A stretch of 54,533 nt of DNA from Cellulomonas sp. SG140 (GCF_025770785.1 NZ_JANZLA010000013.1:1-54533); one strand, 5' to 3'; shown: positions 27,262 to 35,792, counted from the first letter of the stretch. The notes: generated from the letters alone by a model not told the origin. Translations and numbers: made by a program.

Positions 27262-28467
27262 TCATGCCGCCGTGTACGTGGACCAGGTGACCCCGGTGGC
27301 GACCGAGGACCAGGACGTGCCCGCGCGGGTGAAGACCCAGGCGGTGGGTGGGGTGTCGACCAGGTCCCGGGACGCCACGTCCATCTCGTCCTCGGGCAGA
27401 GCCCAGGCCACCGAGGTGATCAGGCCGGTCTGAATCGGCATGGCGTCGGTGTCGACGGTCACCGTGAAGCCCGGGGTGACGTCGTAGCGGCTGACCGCCC
27501 GCGCGTCGACCACCCGACCCCGCCCCTTGTAGAAGGACAGGGCACGTGCCGCCGCACCGGCACCGGGGTAGGCGGTGGACTTCTCGATCCGAAGGGCCCG
27601 GCTGGAGGTGCCGTCCCCGGCGGTGTCGTAGGCCACGTGCCGCACGTTGGCCGCGTCCACCCAGTCGTACTTGACGACCACGGCGTCATACCAGGAGGCG
27701 TCACGGGCCAAGGTGTCCGTGGCCCGGGTCAGGTACGGGGTCAGCGTGACGCCACCAGACGAGCCGTCCGCCTCGGGCTCCAGGTGCCAGATCCGTGCCT
27801 CGTCGCAGTACAGCCGCAGCCCCACCGCCGTGGCCAGACCGTTAGCGAAGTCCCACACGCTGGTCCCCGGCTGCCACGTCGTGGCGTCCGCCAGGACCGT
27901 GCCGTCCGCCGCGCCAGTAGCCAGCACCGCACCGATCCGGGACAGCGCCGTGCCGACCGCCGACCGCACGCTGGTCGTGCCCAACGCCAGCGGCGCGGTG
28001 GCCAGCAGCGCAACGTCCCCGGCCAGCGCCTCGTCGGAGGCCAGGGACAACGTCATCTCTCCCGAGACCGGGTCCACCGAGCGGGACCGCAGCGCCAGGT
28101 CCAGCCGCCGGAACGTGGACGGCAGCATTCCCACGCCGTTGTACGGGTGGCCGTAGTCGGCGCTGAGCGTCAGGACCTGCTTGCCGCTGTACTTGGTCGT
28201 CAGGGCTGCCAGCGTCTGACCGGTGTAGGCCGTGGTCAGCGCGGACAACGGCTCTCCGTCCCCGTAGCGCTGCATGAGCAGCAGCCGCACCCGCACACCA
28301 GCCCGTGGGTCGATCTGCGCCAGCACGCTCTCGTCCGGCGCGGCACACGTCAGCGTGGCGCTGGCGTATGGATACCGGGACTCGTCCAGGGCCACCTCCG
28401 CCCGCTTGATGTCCAGCGCCAGGGCTGGTGACTGCACGGCGGCCGTGAGCGTGTGGGCGGAGATCAT
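27262..28467 (-). CDS. Phage minor tail protein (baseplate hub / tail-associated type)
   Basis: A 401-aa protein following the tape measure and a small tail protein, in the place where siphophages encode the tail-tip hub. It is beta-rich with no membrane segment. A short internal duplication is visible (LSALTTAYTGQTLAALTTKYSG region at about 75-96, split here by the Gln). Central parts (WYDAVVVKYDW; RYDVTPGFTVTVDTDAM) resemble the hub fold used to close the tail end. It overlaps the previous gene by 4 nt (ATGA). The assignment rests mainly on position and length. Confidence 0.6.
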   Translation of the reverse strand: MISAHTLTAAVQSPALALDIKRAEVALDESRYPYASATLTCAAPDESVLAQIDPRAGVRVRLLLMQRYGDGEPLSALTTAYTGQTLAALTTKYSGKQVLTLSADYGHPYNGVGMLPSTFRRLDLALRSRSVDPVSGEMTLSLASDEALAGDVALLATAPLALGTTSVRSAVGTALSRIGAVLATGAADGTVLADATTWQPGTSVWDFANGLATAVGLRLYCDEARIWHLEPEADGSSGGVTLTPYLTRATDTLARDASWYDAVVVKYDWVDAANVRHVAYDTAGDGTSSRALRIEKSTAYPGAGAAARALSFYKGRGRVVDARAVSRYDVTPGFTVTVDTDAMPIQTGLITSVAWALPEDEMDVASRDLVDTPPTAWVFTRAGTSWSSVATGVTWSTYTAA

Positions 28468-28829
28468 GCCTTGACCTCCTCGTAGGGCACCGTGACGGTC
28501 CAGGACGTCATGGCCTGGGCGTCCAGCGAGGACCGCACGGTCCCGGCCACCACGAAGGTCATGGCCGACGACGTCACGTCACTGGAGGCCGCGGTGAACG
28601 TCCCGGTCTTGGTCAGAAGCGTCAGAGCGGCAGAGGCCTGCGCCTCGGTGGCGTAGAACAGGGCCAGGTCGCCCGAGCGCATCCCAGCCGGGTGCAACGT
28701 GTAGTCCGGGTCGCCCCGCCCGATGATCTGATGCACCGTCGTCGGCACGTCCACCGAGGTCTCGTAGCCCAGCACGAGGGTGGGCGTGGTGTAGCCAGCG
28801 GACTGCACGTGCGTGATCGTCGTGGCCAT
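28464..28829 (-). CDS. Small phage tail protein, unknown
   Basis: A 121-aa protein between the tape measure gene and the hub-like gene. It overlaps the tape measure stop by 1 nt (TGATG) and the next start by 4 nt. The sequence is beta-rich (TLVLGYETSVDVPTTVHQII; AMTFVVAGTVRSSL) and ends TVTVPYEEVKA. By position it may be a distal-tail-like protein, though it is shorter than the usual Dit (200 aa or more). I do not recognise a family. Confidence 0.55.
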   Translation of the reverse strand: MATTITHVQSAGYTTPTLVLGYETSVDVPTTVHQIIGRGDPDYTLHPAGMRSGDLALFYATEAQASAALTLLTKTGTFTAASSDVTSSAMTFVVAGTVRSSLDAQAMTSWTVTVPYEEVKA

Positions 28830-30016
28830 CAGTACCTCAGCCCCCCGGCCATGCCCTCGCCCCGGTTCACCAGCACGTCCACCCGGACCTGGCGGTTGCG
28901 GATGAAGTCGTTCAGCGCCTGCTTGGCCTGGGAGTCGTCCAGCACGACCTTGGTGGTGACGGTGCCCCGGATGTTGTCGTAGCCCTGGTCGATGGCCTGG
29001 GCAGCGGCCACGCTCCGGCTGGAGGCGTCCTCAGCGGCCATGGCGTAGGCCCCGGCGGCCGCGCTGGCCCGGTCCAACTTGTCGCGGGAGTTGTCCAGCA
29101 GGCCCTGGGCGATCTCCAGGTCCTTGGCCTCCTGGGCGTTCTTCACGGCCCGCTGGTCGTACTTCTCGTTTCCGTAGCCGACCTGCTGCGTGAGGGCTAC
29201 CTCCTTGTCGGCCAGGTTCTGCTTGGCCTCGGCCAGCCCTGCCGCCATCTCGCGCTGGGCCTGCATGTCCCCGTTGACCGCCCGCAGCGCGGTGGACTGG
29301 CTCACCCCGGCAGCCTCAGCGGCCACCTTGACCTGGTCCCACAACTTGGGGTCCAGGACGGTGTCCTTCACGCCCTGCTGGATGATCGCCTCAGACAGGT
29401 AGTCCTGCCCCGATGCGGTCATGTCGGAGAACATGTCCTCCACGGTCTGCTTGGTCTCAGCGGCCTGCTCCTGCCAGCCCTTGAACGCCAGACCGGCCAG
29501 TCCTGCGATGGCGGCAGCGGCCAGGCCGATCGGACCGCCCATCGTCGCCAGGCCGCCGAAGGTGCCCTGGACGAGGTCGGCCACGCTGGTCATGTCGCCC
29601 TGGAATGACGACGAGACCTCGGAGAGGTTGGCCAGGGCCTCGCCCTTGAACTCCTTGACCGACTCCCCCGCCTTGCCGGTCCCGGCGTGCGTCTCGCGGT
29701 CGATGGTGTCCCCGGCGGACTTGGCCTCCGCCTTCACCTTGTCGAACGCCGTGGAGAACTTGTCCTCCAGGTCGTTGGCGTTCTTCTTGCCCGAGGAACC
29801 GATGTCCTCCAGGGCGTTCTTGGTCGTGGTGGAGGTCTTCTTGGCCTCGTCGGCCACGTCCTGCAGGGAGGTCTCAGTAGCGCGGGCGGAGTCCTTGGAG
29901 GAGGTCTCGACGTCGTCCAGGGAGTCGATCACCTTGTCCAGCGAGTCGGTGACCTTCTTGCCCTCGCGGACGACCCCGGAGGCATCAGCCGCAATCGGGA
30001 TGTTCACACCGGCCAT
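28829..30016 (-). CDS. Tail tape measure protein (unusually short)
   Basis: A 395-aa mostly helical protein placed after the major tail block. The N-terminal half is a long polar coiled coil (SLDKVIDSLDDVETSSKDSA; NDLEDKFSTAFDKVKAEAK). A hydrophobic segment near the middle (GTFGGLATMGGPIGLAAAAIAGLAGLAF; one typical tape-measure membrane stretch) precedes a second helical region (KQNLADKEVALTQQVGYGNEKYD). Tape measure length sets tail length at about 1.5 angstrom per residue, so the tail would be only about 60 nm. Typical siphophage tape measures are 800-2000 residues. No frameshifted chaperone pair precedes it. Confidence 0.75.
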   Translation of the reverse strand: MAGVNIPIAADASGVVREGKKVTDSLDKVIDSLDDVETSSKDSARATETSLQDVADEAKKTSTTTKNALEDIGSSGKKNANDLEDKFSTAFDKVKAEAKSAGDTIDRETHAGTGKAGESVKEFKGEALANLSEVSSSFQGDMTSVADLVQGTFGGLATMGGPIGLAAAAIAGLAGLAFKGWQEQAAETKQTVEDMFSDMTASGQDYLSEAIIQQGVKDTVLDPKLWDQVKVAAEAAGVSQSTALRAVNGDMQAQREMAAGLAEAKQNLADKEVALTQQVGYGNEKYDQRAVKNAQEAKDLEIAQGLLDNSRDKLDRASAAAGAYAMAAEDASSRSVAAAQAIDQGYDNIRGTVTTKVVLDDSQAKQALNDFIRNRQVRVDVLVNRGEGMAGGLRY

Positions 30017-30019
30017 GGC

Positions 30020-30529
30020 TCAGTCCCTCCCCTCGGCTGCCTGGTGCACGGCCCGCACGACGGTCTGCACCCAGAGGGCAGCCATGCGCGGGGCGACCTT
30101 GGCCAGCGCCGGGTAGGCCACCCGGCCCGTGCGGTAGCGCGGGGGCATCTGCTTCATGGTGTTGCGAGTCACCTTGTGCGTCCCCCCGTTCTTGGACTTG
30201 CGCGTGTAGGTGGTCCGTCGGTAGCCCTCGGAGCCGAACTCCCAGCCCGCCCAGTCGGTGGCTGGACGCAGCCGCCCGCCAATGGCCTTGCGCGACTGCG
30301 CCGCCTGGACGACCGGCGGGTTTCCTGCCTTCACCCGGACCCCGGCCCCGATGACGAGCGAGTCCATCGGGGTCCGGAGCCGGGCGTTGATCTCCTGCTG
30401 CCAGACAGGACCGAGCACGGCCCGGGTCTGGGCGTTGATGTCGCGCTTCAGCGTCTTGTCCAGACGGGTGAAGGCCAGGACCACGGCCTTCAACTCGTCG
30501 TGGTTGCGGACGCTGAGCGTGAAGGGCAT
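30020..30529 (-). CDS. HK97 gp10-like phage protein (tentative)
   Basis: A 169-aa basic protein between the major tail and tape measure genes. The sequence is helical at the start (DELKAVVLAFTRLDKTLKRDI) with a central WAGWEFGSEGYRRTTY stretch and a RVAYPALAKVAPRMAALW end, similar to HK97 gp10-like head-tail joining or tail-completion proteins. In most siphophages gp10-like genes come before the major tail gene, so this order is unusual. It occupies the slot normally held by tail assembly chaperones. Confidence in function is low, but the coding call is strong. Confidence 0.6.
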   Translation of the reverse strand: MPFTLSVRNHDELKAVVLAFTRLDKTLKRDINAQTRAVLGPVWQQEINARLRTPMDSLVIGAGVRVKAGNPPVVQAAQSRKAIGGRLRPATDWAGWEFGSEGYRRTTYTRKSKNGGTHKVTRNTMKQMPPRYRTGRVAYPALAKVAPRMAALWVQTVVRAVHQAAEGRD

Positions 30530-30530
30530 G

Positions 30531-30950
30531 TCAGGCGACGACCGGCTTGCCGGTGACCCCGAGGGTGACCGAGGCGGTGGCCACCTGGTTGACGGTGCCG
30601 CCGATGGCCCCGGGGGTGATGACCAGGGTGGCCGTCACGGTCGGGGTGCCCGCAGACTTGGGCTTGAAGGTGCACAGCACCTGCTCGCCCTCGTGGTCGT
30701 GGAGGTAGTGGCTCAGCGAGTTGGCCGTGTCCCAGTCCTGCGCGTAGGACAGCCCGCACTCCCACGTGGCCGTGGTGACGTCTGTGAAGGTGTTGTTGCC
30801 CAGCCCGGTCCAGGTGACCGTGGACGACTTGGGCGTGAAGGTGACCGAGTCCACCGACTTGGAGAACTCGAATCCCGTGTCCGTCGGCCCGATGAGCAGG
30901 CTGACGTTCTTCAGCACGAAGGGAGCCGGGGTGACCGGTACGACTGCCAT
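30531..30950 (-). CDS. Major tail tube protein (likely)
   Basis: A 139-aa beta-rich protein: VTPAPFVLKNVSLLIGPTD, STVTWTGLGNNTF, TATWECGLSYAQDWDTANSL, VLCTFKPKSAGTPTVTATLVI and a final SVTLGVTGKP. The size and strand pattern fit the tube subunit of small siphophages. It starts 4 nt after the tail terminator gene and ends 1 nt before the gp10-like gene. The call rests on position and composition. Confidence 0.65.
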   Translation of the reverse strand: MAVVPVTPAPFVLKNVSLLIGPTDTGFEFSKSVDSVTFTPKSSTVTWTGLGNNTFTDVTTATWECGLSYAQDWDTANSLSHYLHDHEGEQVLCTFKPKSAGTPTVTATLVITPGAIGGTVNQVATASVTLGVTGKPVVA

Positions 30951-30953
30951 GAC

Positions 30954-31304
30954 TTACTCCTTGGTCTCGTACCAGGCCACGTCGACCCGGTAGCAGGGGT
31001 ACGTGTCGGCGTAGACCGAGGCCTGCGCCTTCATCCAGGTGGCGGTGTTGTGGGTGTCGATGACGGCCAGCACCTGGTCCAGCGCCGCCTCCAGATCCGC
31101 CTCCCCGCCGGTCTGCTTGGGGGTCAGCACGAGCACCTGGCACGTGACCTTGACCCGCTCCGGCCCCGGGTCCGGCTCCAGCGTCTCGATGTAGGTCATG
31201 ACGGTGGTCCGGGAGATCGTCGGGTCCAGCGCCCGGTCGTAGAAGGTCCACGTGGTCGGCAGGTGCGCCTGCAGGTACGCAGCCAGATCGGTGCGCGTGC
31301 TCAT
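30954..31304 (-). CDS. Tail terminator-like protein
   Basis: A 116-aa protein with the pattern of siphophage tail-terminator/minor tail U proteins: an N-terminal helix for domain entry (DLAAYLQAHLPTTWTFYDRA), strands with VMTYIETLEPDPGPERVKVTCQVLVLT, a helix (EADLEAALDQVLAVIDTHNTA) and a final strand (YRVDVAWYETKE). It lies between the connector and tail tube genes, as expected. Confidence 0.65.
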   Translation of the reverse strand: MSTRTDLAAYLQAHLPTTWTFYDRALDPTISRTTVMTYIETLEPDPGPERVKVTCQVLVLTPKQTGGEADLEAALDQVLAVIDTHNTATWMKAQASVYADTYPCYRVDVAWYETKE

Positions 31305-31305
31305 G

Positions 31306-31623
31306 TCAGATCGCCTTGACCGTGCCCTTGACGGGCCGCAGCAGGGACCGGACCGCCTTGTCCATCGGGCGACCGGTGACCGTGAACGCGTCGGAGCCGA
31401 GGTTGTCCCCGGACCCGGCCACCGAGGCCCGCCAGTTGGCCCGCGCCTGCATGACGCACGCCTGCCGGTACCGGGCCGGGATGGTGGCGGGCAGCGGCTT
31501 GGGCGCGTAGGCCTCGCACTGCTCCTGCGCCGCCCCCAGCAGGTCGGTGGTCGTGGCAGCCGAAGGAGCGTCCGGCCACAGGTCGATCAGCAGATCGTCG
31601 GTGAAGGCGACCCATGCACTCAT
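31306..31623 (-). CDS. Head-tail connector protein
   Basis: A 105-aa helical protein placed directly after the capsid gene. It begins SAWVAFTDDLLIDLWPDAPS and continues with LLGAAQEQCEAYAP and ARYRQACVMQARANWRASVAG, the layout of the gp6-like adaptor (head-tail connector) of HK97-type phages. The ATG at 31623 lies about 32 nt after the capsid stop, and its stop is next to the tail terminator start. Confidence 0.65.
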   Translation of the reverse strand: MSAWVAFTDDLLIDLWPDAPSAATTTDLLGAAQEQCEAYAPKPLPATIPARYRQACVMQARANWRASVAGSGDNLGSDAFTVTGRPMDKAVRSLLRPVKGTVKAI

Positions 31624-31655
31624 GACCGGACGCTCCCTTCAGTGGTGGGCGGAGA

Positions 31656-33155
31656 TCAGACCGAGGCGACCAGCGCCAGCGACGCCGCGTCGTTGATCAA
31701 CTCGGCGTGGTAGCCGAAGACGCCGCGCTCCGCGCCGCCCTGGCTGATGTTGACCGCGTCCACCCGGACCGGGCTGCCCGGCAACTCGTACTGGGTGGCA
31801 CCCGTGCGGGCACCCACCAGGACCTTGCCGGTCATCGGGGCCACCGAGGAGGGCACGATCTTGAAGCCCGCCAGCGTCCCCTCCTGCAGGCCCAGGGCCG
31901 CGTTCAGGAAGGCGATCACGTCGTCCGCCCGGGTCAGGAGCAGGCCCCGGTACAGGTCGCTGCCGACGATGGCGAACGAGGGCAGGTCGCGCTCCGCGTT
32001 GATGACCGAGATCGCCCCGTCCACGATGTACGCCGCTGCCGTCGAGACACCCGCCGGGACCGCACCGGCCACCACGGGCGTGGCCCCCGCGATCAGCGCG
32101 TCACGGGCCTTGGCGTCCGCCTTGCGCTCGTAGTCGTTCGTGACCTCGCGGAAGTACGCGGCCCAGAACTCCGCCGACGGGAAGTCGAGGAAGGCCCGGT
32201 CCACGCTGCCCGCACCCGCGATGCGCGCGGCGTCGAGGGTGACCGACTCGGTCTTGACCTCGGTGGAGGTGGGCTCGGCGGGGTAGCCCGCGTAGTCGCC
32301 CACCGTCGGGGTCTTGCCCGCGACGAAACGCCAGCCGACGGCCTTCAGGGCGGTCAGCGAGCCGGACTGGATCAGCGGGCTGAACTTCCGCTGGTAGGTG
32401 CGGCTGGAGTAGATCTCCCCCAGCCAGGCCTGCTGCTGGGTCGGCAGGAGGTCGGCGGCGACGGCCTGGTCCAGCGCGGCCAGCAGGGTGCGCTTGTCGG
32501 CGTTGGAGTCGGCCAGGGCGGCGAAGAGGCTGTTGCCCTTGGCCTTGGTCGGGTTGGTGTTCTTCAGGCTGGACGGGATCCCAGCCGTCAGAGGAGCGGT
32601 CTCCTCGGCCTCCACCTCGGTGGCGGCGTCGTTCTCGGCCACAGCGGCCTCACTCTCTGCCGCACCAGCGGCGTCGTCCGAGGGCTGCTCGTCCTCGGGG
32701 GTCTCGGTCTCGGGCAGGTCGCCCGCGTCGGCGGCGACCATCTGCGCCGAAGGAAAGGCCGGCTGGGTTACGAAGCCCGCGCCGGTGAGGGTGCCGCCCA
32801 TGAGCGCACCGCCCCGGATGACCGGGTTGGCGATCTCCACGCTGATCCCGGTGCGCAGACCGGACTTGGCCTCCGCCAGCAGGTCATTGCCTGCCGTGGT
32901 CTGGGCCACGTCGACCGACGCCATGAGGCCGGTGGGCGTCTCGGTGGCCGTCATCCAGGCCACGGGGCGGGTCGGGTCGTGCTCCAGGTTGGCCACCACC
33001 GGGTGGTCCGGGAGCGTGAGCGTCCCGGCGCTGGCGGTGACCAGGCCCTGGTTGGTCCGGCCCGCCTCCCCGAAGGGCAGCAGCCGGTAGTTCAGGGTCC
33101 GGTCGGTGCCGCCGTCAGCGGCCACCAGCGTCCCGTAGGCGGTCAGGTTGGTCAT
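31656..33155 (-). CDS. Fused head maturation protease and HK97-fold major capsid protein
   Basis: A 499-aa fusion. Residues 1 to about 150 look like a prohead protease (LNYRLLPFGEAGRTNQGLVT; VVANLEHDPTRPVAWMTATE; LRTGISVEIANPVI; GFVTQPAFPSAQM). An acidic linker (about 150-195, rich in Glu, Asp and Ala) follows, and then the capsid domain with FAALADSNADKRTLLAAL, GEIYSSRTYQRKF, VGDYAGYPAEPTST, ARDALIAGATPV and FKIVPSSVAPMTGKVLVG. The linker and following helices would act as the scaffold/delta region. It overlaps the portal stop (TGATG). Fused protease-capsid genes are known in very small actinophages. Confidence 0.82.
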   Translation of the reverse strand: MTNLTAYGTLVAADGGTDRTLNYRLLPFGEAGRTNQGLVTASAGTLTLPDHPVVANLEHDPTRPVAWMTATETPTGLMASVDVAQTTAGNDLLAEAKSGLRTGISVEIANPVIRGGALMGGTLTGAGFVTQPAFPSAQMVAADAGDLPETETPEDEQPSDDAAGAAESEAAVAENDAATEVEAEETAPLTAGIPSSLKNTNPTKAKGNSLFAALADSNADKRTLLAALDQAVAADLLPTQQQAWLGEIYSSRTYQRKFSPLIQSGSLTALKAVGWRFVAGKTPTVGDYAGYPAEPTSTEVKTESVTLDAARIAGAGSVDRAFLDFPSAEFWAAYFREVTNDYERKADAKARDALIAGATPVVAGAVPAGVSTAAAYIVDGAISVINAERDLPSFAIVGSDLYRGLLLTRADDVIAFLNAALGLQEGTLAGFKIVPSSVAPMTGKVLVGARTGATQYELPGSPVRVDAVNISQGGAERGVFGYHAELINDAASLALVASV

Positions 33156-34207
33156 CAGTCCTCCGTCACAGCGGGAGTGCCGGTCTCGTCGGTCTGCAGG
33201 TGCGACAGGTCCAGGACGCAGCGCTGGCCCCGGGGCAGGACGTCGTCCATGGACAGCCGGGCCTCGATCACTGCCGCTCGGGCTCGCAGCCGCTCGTTGA
33301 ACAGGGGGCGTGCCCCGCTCTTGGTCTCGTAGGTGAGGCTCGCGGCCACGGCAGAGGCGTCGAGCATCGAGGCGGGCACACCGGTCAGCCGGGCAATATC
33401 GAGAACCGAGGCATTGCGGCCCTGCTCGTAGAGGCTGACCGGGACCTCCCCGCCCTGGACGACGTCGATGCCGTACGGCAGGAGGCTGACGGCCCCGGTC
33501 TTGGACTGGCGGGCCTTGGTGAAGCCGTCGACCAGGTCCTGCTGCTCGTTGTCGTCCGGGTTCTCGGTGCCGTTCGTGAGGTTCAGCGACTGGTCGACGA
33601 CCTTCAGCGTGGTGTGGGCCTGGGGAACGCGGACCCGGCGGGCCACCTCGTCCTGCAGGTCCAGGGCCGCGCGCATCGAGACGTTGCCGGTGAGCAACAA
33701 GCCCTCGTCCCAGCCGACGAAGACGACGAAGTCGTCACGCTTGGCGGGCTGGCCGTCGACCAGAAGCACGCCCTCGGCGGAGAACGTCCAGCGGTTGGGG
33801 GTCACGCGGACGGCGTCCCCGATGGCCCGGTTCGAGCCGCGCGAGACCTGCCACACCGAGTAGCCGCCGAAGAACAGGTCGTCCACGGTCCAGAGCAGCC
33901 GCAGCAGCGGCGGGAGGTCGGAGTCTGTCCGGTACATCCAGGCCGGGGTGGTGACCTCCAGGTCCGCCTTGAACGCCTTCAGCACGCCCTGGGCCAGCCC
34001 GGTGCAGATCAGGTTGCGCGCCGCCACGACGGCGGGCACGCGCATCGCCTGCTCACGGGTGACCGGGGTGTCGATGAGGCCCAGCCAGTCCGCCGCCATG
34101 ATCGAGGTGGCCATGGCCGGAGACCAGGGAGACGAGAGGTAGGCGTTGGTGCCCGGCTGAAGGGACGGTGCAGCGGCCAGCGACGGCCACAGCCCGAGGA
34201 ATCCCAC
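33155..34207 (-). CDS. Portal protein (short)
   Basis: A 350-aa HK97/SPP1-type portal, short for the family (usually 400-500). Visible pieces are the N-terminal clip/wing part (REQAMRVPAVVAARNLICTGLAQG), the WTVDDLFFGGYSVWQVSRGSN region, RWTFSAEGVLLVDGQPA, the stem/crown helices (VSMRAALDLQDEVARRV) and the conserved end (DIARLTGVPASMLDASAVAASLTYETKSG). A GTG start at 34207 has no clear Shine-Dalgarno. It lies downstream of the inverted-repeat motif at 34216-34239. Confidence 0.8.
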   Translation of the reverse strand: MGFLGLWPSLAAAPSLQPGTNAYLSSPWSPAMATSIMAADWLGLIDTPVTREQAMRVPAVVAARNLICTGLAQGVLKAFKADLEVTTPAWMYRTDSDLPPLLRLLWTVDDLFFGGYSVWQVSRGSNRAIGDAVRVTPNRWTFSAEGVLLVDGQPAKRDDFVVFVGWDEGLLLTGNVSMRAALDLQDEVARRVRVPQAHTTLKVVDQSLNLTNGTENPDDNEQQDLVDGFTKARQSKTGAVSLLPYGIDVVQGGEVPVSLYEQGRNASVLDIARLTGVPASMLDASAVAASLTYETKSGARPLFNERLRARAAVIEARLSMDDVLPRGQRCVLDLSHLQTDETGTPAVTED

Positions 34208-34215
34208 GGCTGTTA

Positions 34216-34276
34216 TTCTGTCACGCTTCCGTCACAGAACACCAGAGCGGTGGGTCGTTTTTGTGACACGAGTCAC
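34216..34276. promoter_or_regulatory. Two palindromes in the terminase-portal gap
   Basis: At 34216-34239 lies a 10-bp inverted repeat with one mismatch (arm TTCTGTCACG, spacer CTTC). A second palindrome, GTGAC-ACGA-GTCAC, is at 34263-34276 and overlaps the terminase stop codon. The first shares an 18-bp core with a site at 35764-35787 in front of the terminase gene. Both fit operators for a late-operon regulator, or RNA hairpins. Confidence 0.55.
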
Positions 34277-35679
34277 GCAGATGTCGTTATCCCGATCCGC
34301 TGCCGCTCAGGCCGGGAGTCGTAGGCCCACAACGCCAGCAGGGCGGACACCAACGGACTGATGTCGACCCCCGAGCGCTTGCGCCCGAAGAGCCGCCCGC
34401 CCTCCACCTCGCGCCAGCACGCGCCGCCCACGGCGGTCTCCATGTCCGGCTGCGCCTGGTGGACCGGCAGGTTGCTGACGAACGTCTGGCACGCCCCCTG
34501 CAGATTCTTGAATCCCGGGCTGGTCACCGGCACCAACGGGCGCATCCGGCTCAGCGCCTCGATCACAGGCAGGTTGGCCCCGATGCCGTCCACCACGACA
34601 CTGGGAAGCCGGTACTTGCGGGCGATGGTCCGCACCTCGGTGGGCACCCAGTTGACGCCGGACCGGTAGGCCAGCAGCGCCACGTGCGGGATGCCGTCCA
34701 CGCGCCAGGCCGCACTGATCGCGGCAGCCGACCCGTCAGGCGCACAGTCGGCAGCCAGCCCGAAGTGGTCCGGCAGCGCCAGGGCGGGCACCTCACGGGC
34801 CTGCCAGTCGACGAGCGGAATGGCGGTCACGGTGGAGTCCAGCGGCCAGCGGCACAGGTACTCCCGGGAGAAGGCCACCGCGCCCATCGCCTTGAACCGC
34901 TTCTCCAGCACTGCCATCGGTGTGAGTCCCGAGGCGGGCCCGGGGTGCACGCGCCGCCAGACCTTGCGGTCCTCGGCATCCTCGGCATCGAGAATCGAGA
35001 AGTCCACGATGCCCAGGTCCTTGTCGACGTGGTTGCGCCCAGCCTCCAGCAGGTCCCAGAAGTACCCGGCCCGAACCCTGCCCGGCGTCCCGGCCACGAT
35101 CATCTGCGCCAGCGGTCCCCGGGTGTCCTGCAGCGGGCGGACCGCGTCCATGAAGTCCTTGCCCTTGACGGGGTCGTGCTCCCCCGCCTCGTCGATGACG
35201 ATGTCATCGGCTGCCGCTGAGCGGATCGCCCCGGCCTCGGGAGGCACCACCCAGATGGAGGACCGGTTGGGGAACTCCAGCCGCTCGCGCCCACCGTTGC
35301 GGAACAGGACCGGCAGGGTCGACCCCGAGCGCGCCTCCCGGCTCTCCACCGCGTTGCCCGCTGCGAGCATGGCCGTGGCGTGCTCGATGAGGATGCGGCT
35401 GGCCACGTTGCCGGACTGCGCCGTGGTCACGCACCGGTACCCCGGGCGGGTGGCAGCCCGGCCCAGGATGGTGGCCCAGACGCTCGTCGTCTTGGTGCTC
35501 CGGCGCGGCATCTGCACCACGACATCCTGGAAGCGGACCCCGTCCCCCTTGCGCGCCTCCAGCACCTTGGCGACCGTCTCGCCCTGAGGCAGCAGCGGCA
35601 GACCGAGGAGCCCGGCCCCGATGTGCGCCGTGGTGATGTCCACGTTGCCGGTGCGACTCAGGTAGGTCGGCCTGGCCAT
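34273..35679 (-). CDS. Large terminase subunit
   Basis: The DNA-packaging motor (468 aa). The ATPase half has a Walker A variant PRRSTKTTSVW, then VTTAQSGNVASRIL, Walker B DIVIDEAGE with the catalytic Glu, and the coupling motif IVAGTPG. The RNase H-like nuclease half shows acidic residues in LAADCAPDGSAAAIS, VVVDGIGANLPVIEAL and the end SALLALWAYD. Length matches small-phage terminases. It follows an HNH nuclease gene, a pair typical of cos-type packaging. No separate small subunit is recognisable nearby. Confidence 0.88.
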   Translation of the reverse strand: MARPTYLSRTGNVDITTAHIGAGLLGLPLLPQGETVAKVLEARKGDGVRFQDVVVQMPRRSTKTTSVWATILGRAATRPGYRCVTTAQSGNVASRILIEHATAMLAAGNAVESREARSGSTLPVLFRNGGRERLEFPNRSSIWVVPPEAGAIRSAAADDIVIDEAGEHDPVKGKDFMDAVRPLQDTRGPLAQMIVAGTPGRVRAGYFWDLLEAGRNHVDKDLGIVDFSILDAEDAEDRKVWRRVHPGPASGLTPMAVLEKRFKAMGAVAFSREYLCRWPLDSTVTAIPLVDWQAREVPALALPDHFGLAADCAPDGSAAAISAAWRVDGIPHVALLAYRSGVNWVPTEVRTIARKYRLPSVVVDGIGANLPVIEALSRMRPLVPVTSPGFKNLQGACQTFVSNLPVHQAQPDMETAVGGACWREVEGGRLFGRKRSGVDISPLVSALLALWAYDSRPERQRIGITTSA

Positions 35680-35763
35680 CTATCTGACTCCAACTCTCGT
35701 TCTGTCAGCATCCACACACCGGGGGAGCGGACGGCGGGCGTGGACTGTCGGGGTCGGTCTCAA

Positions 35764-35787
35764 AAACGTCACGCTTGCGTTACAGGA
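35764..35787. promoter_or_regulatory. Second copy of the terminase/portal operator-like motif
   Basis: Plus-strand GTCACGCTTGCGTTACAG here aligns with GTCACGCTTCCGTCACAG at 34220-34237, 16 of 18 bases identical. It is nearly palindromic (GTCACGC / GCGTTAC, one mismatch). It lies between the HNH stop and the terminase start. Together the two sites suggest one DNA-binding regulator acting on the packaging and head genes. Confidence 0.55.
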
Positions 35788-35792
35788 TAGGT

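Noticed and set aside
28464..28829. Calling this gene a distal tail (Dit) protein
   Set aside because: At 121 aa it is much shorter than Dit, and position alone is not enough. It is left as a small tail protein.
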